From Deferribacteres bacterium (GTDB lineage: Bacteria; Zhuqueibacterota; Zhuqueibacteria; Zhuqueibacterales; Geothermadaptataceae): a stretch of 64,000 nucleotides of DNA. The DNA is taken from the NCBI GenBank assembly GCA_020633655.1, contig JACKDF010000002.1:62001-126000 (forward strand), given 5' to 3'. Positions 24,460-32,508 of the stretch are shown in pieces. The stretch's first letter is position 1. Each line of letters opens with the position of its first letter. The notes beneath the pieces were generated by a model that saw only the letters and a program-made list of their open reading frames with translations, was not told where the DNA came from and ran no database searches. A program made the position numbers and the translations under genes.

Positions 24460-25743
24460 ATGAAAAAGGTACTCCAAATTCTAATCATTATTTTTCTTTC
24501 TCATCCTTCTTTGCAAGCTCAGCAATGGGAATATTCCGGGCTGGTTGAAAGCAATTACCCGGTGAGTCAAATAGTTGTGGCGCCAGATTCCAATGCTACA
24601 ATTTATGCCATCTCTAAAGGGCTTGACCGGAGTATTGATGGTGGCAGTACATGGAAGACACTTATAGACGAGAAATGCACTCATGTCGCTGTTGACCCAC
24701 TTCATCCTGAGATTCTTTATGTTTCTTCAGAAGGGAAAATATTAAAATCAGGTGATAGTGGGGGAAGTTGGTCTGATGTCAGTCCGGATATGACTGTTTA
24801 TTCCAACTCAATAGGGCACATCGCAATTGACCCAGTTCAAACAGATACAATTTATGTAGGAATCTACAACCGATGGTGGCCTGGGGGATTCTATCGGAGT
24901 TTCAATGGCGGTGTGAGTTGGGATTCGTTGTGGGCTGCAGCTTCAATAGTAACAATTGACCCTGTCGACAGGCATAATATCTTTGTAAATAAATTTTCTT
25001 CGCAAGGCCTATGGAAAAGCAGCGATTTTGGAGTAAACTGGAAAACAATGAACACTGAATGGGCTACCATAAGAGGCATTGCTATTATTCCTGAAGATCC
25101 TAAAAGGATACTAATCGGAACCTACAAAAATGGCTTTTATCTTACACTTGATAATGGAAATTCATGGGAGCAAAAAAATGCAGGGTTAGATTCCTTAGTT
25201 CGGATAAAAAATATGCAAAGAGTAGATGGTCAATTTTTTGTTGCTTTGACAATTTTGGATGAGTTCGAGCAATATAAAAGTTCCGGTGGATATACAAGTC
25301 CTATTGACACAATAAATTGGAAACCGATCGGAGACCCGGATTATTTCAAAGATATTAGCGCTATCTCAATCGCATATTCAAGGAGCTATGACAAGATTTT
25401 TGTCGGAACAGATTTAGGCGGTATTTATTCATATACGAAAACGAGTGTAGGCATAAAAAAAGATGAAATAGAGAATTTCTCCCGAGTTTTTCTTGAGCAA
25501 AATTATCCCAATCCTGTTAACCAAAATACAACAATTCGATACTCAATTCCAATATCAGGAAATGTCAAGCTTAGAGTATTCGATGTGCGGGGGAGAGAAA
25601 TTGCAACTTTGGTAAATCGTATGCAGGAAACAGGGAGCTATGTAGTTGGCTTTAATACAACAGGTTTACCGAATGGGATCTATTTTTATAAATTTCAGAC
25701 GGATGGCTTTGTCCAAACAAAGAAAATGATGCTTATTCGATAA
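24460..25743 (+). CDS. Secreted Asp-box propeller protein with sorting tail (paralogue 3)
   Basis: A 427-residue exported protein with the same leader as the two genes before it (GGAGGC then ATGAAAAAGGTACTCC). The signal peptide ends near 'PSLQAQQW'. The body again carries Asp-box repeats ('SIDGGSTWKTL', 'SGDSGGSWSDV', 'SFNGGVSWDSL', 'SSDFGVNWKTM', 'TLDNGNSWEQK') typical of sortilin-like propellers. The C-terminal sorting domain holds 'NYPNPVNQNTTIRYSIP' and 'GIYFYKFQTDGFVQTKKMML'. It lies 30 nt after paralogue 2 and 55 nt before the subtilase, so these four genes may be cotranscribed. Confidence 0.85.
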   Translation: MKKVLQILIIIFLSHPSLQAQQWEYSGLVESNYPVSQIVVAPDSNATIYAISKGLDRSIDGGSTWKTLIDEKCTHVAVDPLHPEILYVSSEGKILKSGDSGGSWSDVSPDMTVYSNSIGHIAIDPVQTDTIYVGIYNRWWPGGFYRSFNGGVSWDSLWAAASIVTIDPVDRHNIFVNKFSSQGLWKSSDFGVNWKTMNTEWATIRGIAIIPEDPKRILIGTYKNGFYLTLDNGNSWEQKNAGLDSLVRIKNMQRVDGQFFVALTILDEFEQYKSSGGYTSPIDTINWKPIGDPDYFKDISAISIAYSRSYDKIFVGTDLGGIYSYTKTSVGIKKDEIENFSRVFLEQNYPNPVNQNTTIRYSIPISGNVKLRVFDVRGREIATLVNRMQETGSYVVGFNTTGLPNGIYFYKFQTDGFVQTKKMMLIR

Positions 25744-25798
25744 TGAAATTTTTTCTTAATAGATAATATGACTTATCATTATTAAAAAGGAGTGAACC

Positions 25799-28726
25799 AT
25801 GGATCGAAAATTATTAACAAATATTATTCGGGTTAGCATTGTTTGGTTATCCATGTTTGTAGCTGTAGCATTTCCGCAGCAATCTGGTTATGACAAACCA
25901 ATAAAGCAAGGTTATTGGAAGGGTAATTTAGTTAGATATGTTGCCAATGAACTATGTATTTTCAAGAACGATGGCATTTTAAAATCTAATATAGAACATC
26001 TTTTGCTCCCTTATCATGGAAAGCTAAAAAGAGAATTTGATAAGTTCAATTTTTCTGTTGTTTCTTTTCCGGATACAGTTAATGTCCTTGATGTAGTGAA
26101 AAAACTAGCCAATTCACAGTTTATTAAAGCTATTGAACCCAATCTTATTCACACTATATTTTATACACCAAATGACCCTGATTTTCTCGCAGGTAAACAG
26201 TGGGGCCTCTATAATTACGGTCAAAATCCGCCTAATGGCACTTATGATGCCGACATAGACATATTAAAAGCATGGGATATTTCAATGGGGAATTGGGAGA
26301 TTAAGGCTGGAGTAATGGATTCAGGGATACCATTGGATCAAAATGGCACTCATTCACACACTGATCTCAACGATCAAGCAAGGTTTTTATTGGGATTAAA
26401 TTTTGTCGATGGTTTATCAGTTAAAGATGGGTATGGGCACGGGACGCATGTGCTGGGTATTATTGGTGCTGAAACAAACAATAATGAAGGAATAGCAGGT
26501 GTGGCGAATCGATGCCGATATTTGGTCATTAAGTCAATAGATAATACTGGATATGGTAATGATGAAGATTTTCGAGATGGTGTTTTATATGCAGTGGATA
26601 ATGGTGTTGATATTATCAATTATAGCGCAGGAAATCCGGATAGCTGGGTTGCTACTACTGCCCAAATTGAAGCTGTTAACTATGCTCGCGATAACGATGT
26701 ACTTCTTATAGCATCAGCAGGAAATGAAGGTGCCCCCTCAAGCGTACGATATCCAGCAGCCTTTGCAGGAACTTATGATAATGTTATCTGTGTTTCTTCT
26801 ACGGATGCGGATGACAATATATCCGATTTTAGCAATTATAATCAATATCAAACAACTGTTTTCGCCCCAGGTGGTCAGGGTCTCCCTCACAGTGATAACG
26901 ATATTTATTCAACTCTTCCAGGTTATGGAAATGATCCAAGTTATGGCTATATGGCTGGAACATCACAAGCTGCTCCATTTGTTTCCGGTGTTGCTGCATT
27001 GATTTTATCAATAAAATCTACACTTTCCCCATTACAAGTAAAAACGATTCTAGTAACGACAGCCGATGATTTATCTGGGCCCCCACAGGGACGCCTCAAC
27101 GCCTATGAAGCTTTAAAATACACTATCGAAAACCATGGCGGAGTTATTGGCGGCAATGGCGCGACAGTTACTTTTCATGAAGACATCACTATTAATAGCG
27201 GTGTTGAGCTGACCATCGCTTCCGGGACGACAGTCGAGTTTAAACCTGATAAAAAGCTCATTGTAAAAGGCACCCTCAATGCGGATGACGTAGAGTTTGA
27301 ATCCACTTCAAGCTATGGCGAATGGGGCGGGCTCGTTTTTGACGGCAGTTCATGCTCCTCTTCAGAGCTTTATGAATGCACGATTGAGAATGCCACAGTC
27401 GGTATTGCAATTACAGGATCAAACGCATCACCGACAATTGAAAAATGCCTTGTTCAGAATTGTGATAGTTACCCTTTAAAATTAACATCGGATTGCACAC
27501 CAAATATTTACAACAACAAATTCTATAGTAATAGTTCTCCTGCAGTGTACATCTCCTCAGCAGACGGTGATTTTAGCGATAATGAATTTCGCACTTCCAG
27601 CGGCACGGCCTATGGCGTTTATGTTACTGGTGCCAGCTCGGCGCCCGATTTTGATTCAAACGAAGGAATAAATGGCAATCTTTTCGATCTCTCAGCGATT
27701 TCTTCCCATGGAGCATACATCGCAGGCGGTTACCCGGAATTTGGTGACAATGGCCCCCATGACGGTTTAAATGATTTTATAAATCGAGGTACTGATAAGT
27801 ACATTTATAATAATACCGGAAGTACGGTTGACGCAGAAGTGAATTATTGGGGAGGCACGCCACAATCAACCTGGTTTAGTGGCAGTGTCGATTTTTCACC
27901 CTATGAATCATCAGCAAACGGCGCTGGGCCAACATGGAAAGTAGCCTCGAATCCTTATGCGACAGGGGTTGATTTATTTGAAGAAGGGAAATATGACCAA
28001 GCTTTGGCAGAGTTAAAATCTACCTTGCTGCAGAATTCAGAGCTGGAAAACGCGCCCGGCGCTGTTTTTAAAATGGCGAAATCGGCGCTTAAATTAGGCA
28101 GGCTTGCAAGCGAGGCAGATTTCTTACATGATTTGCTCAATTCATCAAATAGTGAAGTTCGTTACATATCTCGTGCGTGGTTGGCGTATTTATATGCAAT
28201 GCTTGGGGATGCAGAAGAGGCGGAAAAGCTTGCACTACAAGCACCGGAAGGAACGAGGGCACAAAGAGCGGAACTTTTATCCGTGGTAAGCTATTATATC
28301 ACAACAGGTAAAGAAAAATCCGCTGAACGTATCGCACAGTTAATGCGTGAAAAATATAGGGATGATTACCTGGAGTTTGATTTGGAAGTCGCTTTGAAAA
28401 CGAAGATCGATTTTCCAAAAAGTTTGGGAAAAACAGTCGCGGATGTACCGGAATCCTTCCATTTTATTAATTATCCCAATCCATTCAATCCTGCGACGAC
28501 AATTCAGTTCTATCTGCCTGAAGAGAAAACAGTCACATTGCAAATATTTGATATTCGAGGGCGACTGATACATACGCTATTTGATAGGGAAATGACAACG
28601 GGGATACATTCTGTTCGCTGGAATGGAAAGAATAGTATGGGTCATGAGATATCCGCGGGTTTGTATTTTGCAAAATTAAAAACAAATGACAGGATAGATA
28701 CGATTAAATTGCTGCTGGTGCGTTAG
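25799..28726 (+). CDS. Secreted subtilisin-like serine protease (S8) with beta-helix and sorting tail
   Basis: A 975-residue exported protease. After the signal peptide and a propeptide-like region (about 30-120) comes an S8 domain with the full triad: D174 in 'GVMDSGIP', H214 in 'GHGTHVLG' and S389 in 'AGTSQAAPFVSGVAAL'. Residues about 460-690 look like a right-handed parallel beta-helix ('NASPTIEKCLVQNC', 'NIYNNKFYSNSSPAVYIS'). Residues about 710-870 are alpha-helical with TPR-like spacing, and the end is a sorting domain with 'NYPNPFNPATTIQFYLP'. The ATG 25799 follows AAAGGAG. It may mature neighbouring surface proteins or digest external protein. All catalytic residues are kept, so activity is likely. 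Confidence 0.93.
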   Translation: MDRKLLTNIIRVSIVWLSMFVAVAFPQQSGYDKPIKQGYWKGNLVRYVANELCIFKNDGILKSNIEHLLLPYHGKLKREFDKFNFSVVSFPDTVNVLDVVKKLANSQFIKAIEPNLIHTIFYTPNDPDFLAGKQWGLYNYGQNPPNGTYDADIDILKAWDISMGNWEIKAGVMDSGIPLDQNGTHSHTDLNDQARFLLGLNFVDGLSVKDGYGHGTHVLGIIGAETNNNEGIAGVANRCRYLVIKSIDNTGYGNDEDFRDGVLYAVDNGVDIINYSAGNPDSWVATTAQIEAVNYARDNDVLLIASAGNEGAPSSVRYPAAFAGTYDNVICVSSTDADDNISDFSNYNQYQTTVFAPGGQGLPHSDNDIYSTLPGYGNDPSYGYMAGTSQAAPFVSGVAALILSIKSTLSPLQVKTILVTTADDLSGPPQGRLNAYEALKYTIENHGGVIGGNGATVTFHEDITINSGVELTIASGTTVEFKPDKKLIVKGTLNADDVEFESTSSYGEWGGLVFDGSSCSSSELYECTIENATVGIAITGSNASPTIEKCLVQNCDSYPLKLTSDCTPNIYNNKFYSNSSPAVYISSADGDFSDNEFRTSSGTAYGVYVTGASSAPDFDSNEGINGNLFDLSAISSHGAYIAGGYPEFGDNGPHDGLNDFINRGTDKYIYNNTGSTVDAEVNYWGGTPQSTWFSGSVDFSPYESSANGAGPTWKVASNPYATGVDLFEEGKYDQALAELKSTLLQNSELENAPGAVFKMAKSALKLGRLASEADFLHDLLNSSNSEVRYISRAWLAYLYAMLGDAEEAEKLALQAPEGTRAQRAELLSVVSYYITTGKEKSAERIAQLMREKYRDDYLEFDLEVALKTKIDFPKSLGKTVADVPESFHFINYPNPFNPATTIQFYLPEEKTVTLQIFDIRGRLIHTLFDREMTTGIHSVRWNGKNSMGHEISAGLYFAKLKTNDRIDTIKLLLVR

Positions 28727-28866
28727 GCCGATTCAATTATCACTCCCATTTCGTATGAAAGTGGTACAAGCGAGTTGATCGAAGCAAACTTCTATTTGTA
28801 CTTGGCATAAAATTTATTAATCTAAAAAACACTGTAAAGTGTTGTAAAATTCGGACAAACAACGTT

Positions 28867-28955
28867 AACCTGTTTTATTCATGCGTTGCGTGGTGTTCGT
28901 GATGGGCAGGGGATATCCCCTGCCCAATCTTGGTGTTTATGAATAAAGCAAGTTA
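28867..28955. repeat. Dispersed palindromic element P22, copy 1
   Basis: The centre 28904-28925 is a perfect 22-bp palindrome centred on GATATC (GGGCAGGGGAT then its complement). It is flanked by outer arms AACCTGTTTTATTCATG (28867-28883) and an inverted partner ending near 28954 (TATGAATAAAGCAAGTT). Related copies are at about 39441-39515 and 63734-63820. It lies in the 262-bp gap between the protease and gmhA; no gene is seen there. Confidence 0.85.
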
Positions 28956-28968
28956 AGTGACTTTTTAT

Positions 28969-28981
28969 TAATCCTAAAAGA
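28969..28981 (+). promoter_or_regulatory. Leader motif shared with the HAD gene
   Basis: TAATCCTAAAAGA, identical to 15693-15705, ends 7 nt before the gmhA start codon. See the HAD gene for the partner copy. Confidence 0.4.
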
Positions 28982-28988
28982 CGAATAC

Positions 28989-29648
28989 ATGAACAACCTC
29001 ACAAAAATCGAAAATCAAATTCTACAAGAAATGCTGCAAAGACGACCGGATTTGCAAGATGCTGTACCGGCGCTTTTACAATTGCACGGTGCGCTTGTGG
29101 CATCCTACGATGCTGGTGGCAAATTTCTAATCTGCGGCAACGGTGGCAGCCATGCCGATGCAGTGCACATCGCCGGTGAACTGGCAAAGAGTTTCGAACG
29201 GCTGCGCCCGGTACCGGCTGAATTTGCAGAAAAAATCCGACCTTTGCCATTCGGTGAAGACCTGGCACAATATCTCGAAGTTGGTCTGCCAGCCATTGCG
29301 TTGGGGACCAGTGGGCCTCTGAAAACTGCAATTGAAAACGACTCGCCCATGCGCGATATCGCTTTCGCACAGGAAGCTTATGCGCTGATAAAACCGGAGG
29401 ATGTGCTCATGGGCATTTCGACCTCGGGCAATGCCGGCAATTGCTTGATGGCGCTCTCTGTGGCCAAAGCCAGTGGCGCAAAAACTGTTTCGCTCACCGG
29501 ACAGAAAGGCGGAAAAATGGCTGCCTTTGCCGACATCGCCTTGAAAGCGCCAGGCGATTCTGTCAAAGTCATTCAGGAAGGGCACCTCGTGCTTTACCAC
29601 ACGATGTGCGCGATGATTGAAGCCCACTATTTTGAGGAGAAACGTTAG
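28989..29648 (+). CDS. gmhA: Phosphoheptose isomerase (SIS domain)
   Basis: A 219-residue cytoplasmic SIS-domain isomerase converting sedoheptulose-7-phosphate to D-glycero-D-manno-heptose-7-phosphate, the first step of ADP-heptose synthesis. Family blocks seen: 'FLICGNGGSHADAVHIAGEL' (about 45-64), 'DVLMGISTSGNAGNC' and 'KVIQEGHLVLYHTMCAMIE' near the end. It is slightly longer than E. coli GmhA (192) because of a stretch around 65-90 ('FERLRPVPAEFAEKIRPLPF'). The kinase and nucleotidyltransferase of the route lie 13 kb upstream. Its stop codon is part of the left arm of the inverted repeat at 29645-29714. Confidence 0.88.
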   Translation: MNNLTKIENQILQEMLQRRPDLQDAVPALLQLHGALVASYDAGGKFLICGNGGSHADAVHIAGELAKSFERLRPVPAEFAEKIRPLPFGEDLAQYLEVGLPAIALGTSGPLKTAIENDSPMRDIAFAQEAYALIKPEDVLMGISTSGNAGNCLMALSVAKASGAKTVSLTGQKGGKMAAFADIALKAPGDSVKVIQEGHLVLYHTMCAMIEAHYFEEKR

Positions 29649-29714
29649 AAGGTTTGAACGTGGTAATGTGTGAAAGTTGAAACGTTCACACTTTCGCACC
29701 TTCAAACCTTCTAA
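29645..29714. repeat. 31-bp-arm inverted repeat overlapping the gmhA stop codon
   Basis: Arms 29645-29675 and 29684-29714 pair at 26 of 31 positions; the outer 14 bp (TTAGAAGGTTTGAA) are perfect and the loop is 8 nt. The arms are built of GTGTGAA/GTTTGAA phrases. The gmhA stop codon TAG lies inside the left arm and the esterase gene starts 15 nt after the right arm. Confidence 0.85.
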
Positions 29715-29728
29715 CTAAAATTTGAACC

Positions 29729-30736
29729 ATGAAATCAATGATTACGAAAATTTTTCGCTTTATACTTCGAATCACCCTTGTGCTGGCAGTCCTTTGGGTG
29801 GTTTTATTTGCGCTTCACAAATGGCGTAATAGCGACATCACCAAACCACCCTTCGGTTATCCCTCGGAAAAATTTCTCTTTGCTGCCCATTATCTTGGAT
29901 TTGAACCGTTGGTAAACTTGAAGCCGGACGTCCCGCCAGAGATCAAGGAATTTAAAAATATTGTTTATAAAGAAGTGGACAGCCTGCAACTGGCGCTGGA
30001 TATCTATCAGCCAGCAGATATGACTGCCCCACGACCGGCCATTGTATTTATTCACGGCGGTTCGTGGAACTGGGGACACCGCTCGGATTATCTCGTTTAT
30101 CTCATCGATTTCGCAAAAAGAGGCTGGGTGACGGCAACGGTGAGCTATCGCTTGCGCAAACAGGCCCAGTTCCCGGCCGCAGTTGAGGATGTGAAGTGCG
30201 CTATAAAGTGGATAAAAAATCACGCGGCGGAATACAACATCGATCCGGACAACATTGCTCTTGTCGGCGGTTCCGCAGGCGCCCACCTGGCGATGCTGAC
30301 AGCTTTCACTGCCGGAACAGAAGATTTTTCTGTAGATTGTGGCAAGGACACGACGACAACTGCAGTGAAAGCCATCGTCGATATTTACGGACCGGTGGAT
30401 TTGACCGTCGATTATGCGGTTTCCAATAAAAACGTGCAGAAATTCCTGGGTGGAACCTACGAAAAAATCCCGGAAGTTTTTACGACAGCCTCGCCACAAA
30501 CTTATTTATCAAAAGATATTCCGCCAACCCTCATTTTGCACGGCACCATCGATACACTTGTGCCCATTGAGCAATCGGAAAGCTTGTTTGCCCAACTGCA
30601 GGCGTTGGGTGTTGTCGTCGAGTTTTACACGCTCCCAGGCTGGCCACATGCTATGGACATCGCGCAAAATTCAAACCGCTATATGCAATATGTGATGACT
30701 GAATTTTTTAAAAAGACTATTCCTGTAGAAAAATAA
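29729..30736 (+). CDS. Alpha/beta-hydrolase, esterase/lipase (BD-FAE type)
   Basis: A 335-residue alpha/beta-hydrolase with an N-terminal membrane anchor or signal (residues 8-28). The oxyanion motif HGG is in 'VFIHGGSWNWG', the nucleophile is S182 in 'VGGSAGAHLAM', the acid is D275 in 'LHGTIDTLVP', and the base is H307 in 'GWPHAMD'. This is the hormone-sensitive-lipase/carboxylesterase pattern seen in acetyl-xylan or feruloyl esterases. In a carbohydrate-rich region it may remove acyl groups from polysaccharide, which is inference. It follows gmhA by 80 bp filled by a hairpin, and the PqaA-like gene starts 24 nt later. Confidence 0.87.
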   Translation: MKSMITKIFRFILRITLVLAVLWVVLFALHKWRNSDITKPPFGYPSEKFLFAAHYLGFEPLVNLKPDVPPEIKEFKNIVYKEVDSLQLALDIYQPADMTAPRPAIVFIHGGSWNWGHRSDYLVYLIDFAKRGWVTATVSYRLRKQAQFPAAVEDVKCAIKWIKNHAAEYNIDPDNIALVGGSAGAHLAMLTAFTAGTEDFSVDCGKDTTTTAVKAIVDIYGPVDLTVDYAVSNKNVQKFLGGTYEKIPEVFTTASPQTYLSKDIPPTLILHGTIDTLVPIEQSESLFAQLQALGVVVEFYTLPGWPHAMDIAQNSNRYMQYVMTEFFKKTIPVEK

Positions 30737-30760
30737 AACCAAAAACCGGAGGAGAGCGCA

Positions 30761-32251
30761 TTGAAACACGCGAATCAGGTGCACACGACCAAATTGAAAA
30801 AAATCCATTTGCTAAAATTTATTGGCTTCATCGGGGTCATATTCTTTTTCCTCATCGGATGTGGGACTGCGGAAGCCGGTGCAGCCAACACCGGTGGATC
30901 CAGTCCCCTGGACCAGTATGTTGCTAAACCGGACGCCAGCTTCAAGTACGAGCTCCGCAACTCAATTGAGGGCGACGGCTACAAAACCCATGTTGTCTAC
31001 ATGGTATCCGGAACATGGCTGACAACGGCGGAAGTCAAAGATCCGGTTTGGTGGCACTGGGTCACAATCGTCGTACCGGATTCGCTTGCGAGTGATACAA
31101 GTTTGCTTTTTATCACCGGGGGCAGCCGGCGAAATCAAATGCCGGACAAAGCCGATGAAAGCTTTGTTAAAATCGCGCTTGCAACCGGCTCGGTCGTGAC
31201 AGCGCTGCACAATGTTCCCAACCAACCGCTCGAATTTGTCGGCGATAGTTACGGCCCGCGTAAGGAGGATGAAATCATCTCCTATGCATGGCGTCAGTAT
31301 CTCGAAGCGGGTGCAACCGAAGAAGCCTCCCGTTGGCTGCCACGCTTGCCGATGACCAATGCAGCGGTTCGCACCATGGATGTTGTTTCGGAATTAAGCC
31401 CCAAGTTAACTGGACGTACCATTGATAAGTTTGTTGTTGCTGGTGGCTCGAAGCGTGGTTGGACGACCTGGACGACGGCTATCGCAGACAAGCGTGTCGT
31501 TGCCATTATGCCGATCGTTATCGATATGCTGAATCTGATTCCGTCCTTTGAGCACCACTGGCAGGTTTATGGCTTCTGGGCTCCAGCCGTGGGTGATTAT
31601 GTCAGCGAAGGCGTTATGGAGTGGCAGAATTCGCAAGAATACCAAAAACTGATGAATGTTGTGGAACCCTATAATTTCCGCGACCGTTTGACCATGCCAA
31701 AGCTGCTCATCAATGCCTCCGGTGACCAGTTTTTTCTGCCGGATTCCTGGCAATTTTACTGGAAGGATCTCAAAGGCGAAAAGCATATCCGCTACGTGCC
31801 CAATGCCAATCATTCACTTCGTCGCTCTGACGCCATCGAAACTGTAGCGGCCTTTCACCATGCGATCATCAACAACAAAACACGTCCCGATTTTGACTGG
31901 ATCGTGAAGGATGGGGCTATTGAACTCACAACAAATACTGATCAACCACCGACCTCGATTACCCTTTGGCAGGCGACAAATGCCACAGCGCGGGATTTTC
32001 GTGTGGAGACGATCGGCAGAACCTGGACTTCAGCACCGGTTGAACTGCGGGAGGATGGAAAGTACAAAATTCGCGTCGACGCACCGGAAAATGGCTGGAC
32101 AGCGTTCTTCGCTGAGCTCACTTTCCCTGAATTAAAAGATATCCCGTTGAAATTCAGTACGGGTGTTGTCGTCGTGCCCGATGTTTTGCCGTATCCACGG
32201 TATGAGTCGCCGGCACCGCAAGGAACGCCGGTTTCAGGAAAAAAGGATTAA
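30761..32251 (+). CDS. PhoPQ-activated pathogenicity-related (PqaA-like) lipoprotein
   Basis: A 496-residue alpha/beta-hydrolase-fold protein of the PqaA family. Start is TTG 30761 with a strong GGAGGAG at 30748-30754. The signal peptide ends in lipobox 'LIGC' (Cys34), so it is a lipoprotein. Family blocks: 'PVWWHWVTIVVPD', 'SRRNQMPDKADE', 'ALHNVPNQPLEF', 'FVVAGGSKRGWTTW' with the nucleophile-like serine, and 'LLINASGDQFFLPDSW'. In Salmonella the founding gene is PhoPQ-regulated; the biochemical role is not established. It sits 24 nt after the esterase gene, suggesting one transcript. Confidence 0.88.
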   Translation: MKHANQVHTTKLKKIHLLKFIGFIGVIFFFLIGCGTAEAGAANTGGSSPLDQYVAKPDASFKYELRNSIEGDGYKTHVVYMVSGTWLTTAEVKDPVWWHWVTIVVPDSLASDTSLLFITGGSRRNQMPDKADESFVKIALATGSVVTALHNVPNQPLEFVGDSYGPRKEDEIISYAWRQYLEAGATEEASRWLPRLPMTNAAVRTMDVVSELSPKLTGRTIDKFVVAGGSKRGWTTWTTAIADKRVVAIMPIVIDMLNLIPSFEHHWQVYGFWAPAVGDYVSEGVMEWQNSQEYQKLMNVVEPYNFRDRLTMPKLLINASGDQFFLPDSWQFYWKDLKGEKHIRYVPNANHSLRRSDAIETVAAFHHAIINNKTRPDFDWIVKDGAIELTTNTDQPPTSITLWQATNATARDFRVETIGRTWTSAPVELREDGKYKIRVDAPENGWTAFFAELTFPELKDIPLKFSTGVVVVPDVLPYPRYESPAPQGTPVSGKKD

Positions 32252-32282
32252 CCAAATCGATCCCTTGATTGGTTAAAAAACG

Positions 32283-32387
32283 CGTAGCCCGCCCCCTTGT
32301 GGGGCGCATCCCGGCCAGGTGATGATATAAGGTATGGCAGGCTACAAGAGTCTGGGATGTATGCAGGCCACAAGGGCCTGGGCTACG
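32283..32387. repeat. GGCCACAAGGGCCTGGGCTAC repeat element, copy 1
   Basis: Ends CGTAGCCC (32283-32290) and GGGCTACG (32380-32387) are inverted. Inside are two direct units GCAGGCTACAAGAGTCTGGG (about 32338) and GCAGGCCACAAGGGCCTGGG (about 32363), facing a GCCCCCTTGTGGGGC block near 32291. A relative lies at 61642-61709. Confidence 0.7.
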
Positions 32388-32508
32388 ATTTAAACGGACA
32401 CAATCAGCACAGTTCGGATTTTGTCGGATTATGAAATAGGATTATTTATGTTTTTCCTTATCCAAAATATCACCCAAAAATTTTCATTCAAATTCATGAG
32501 GTCAATAA

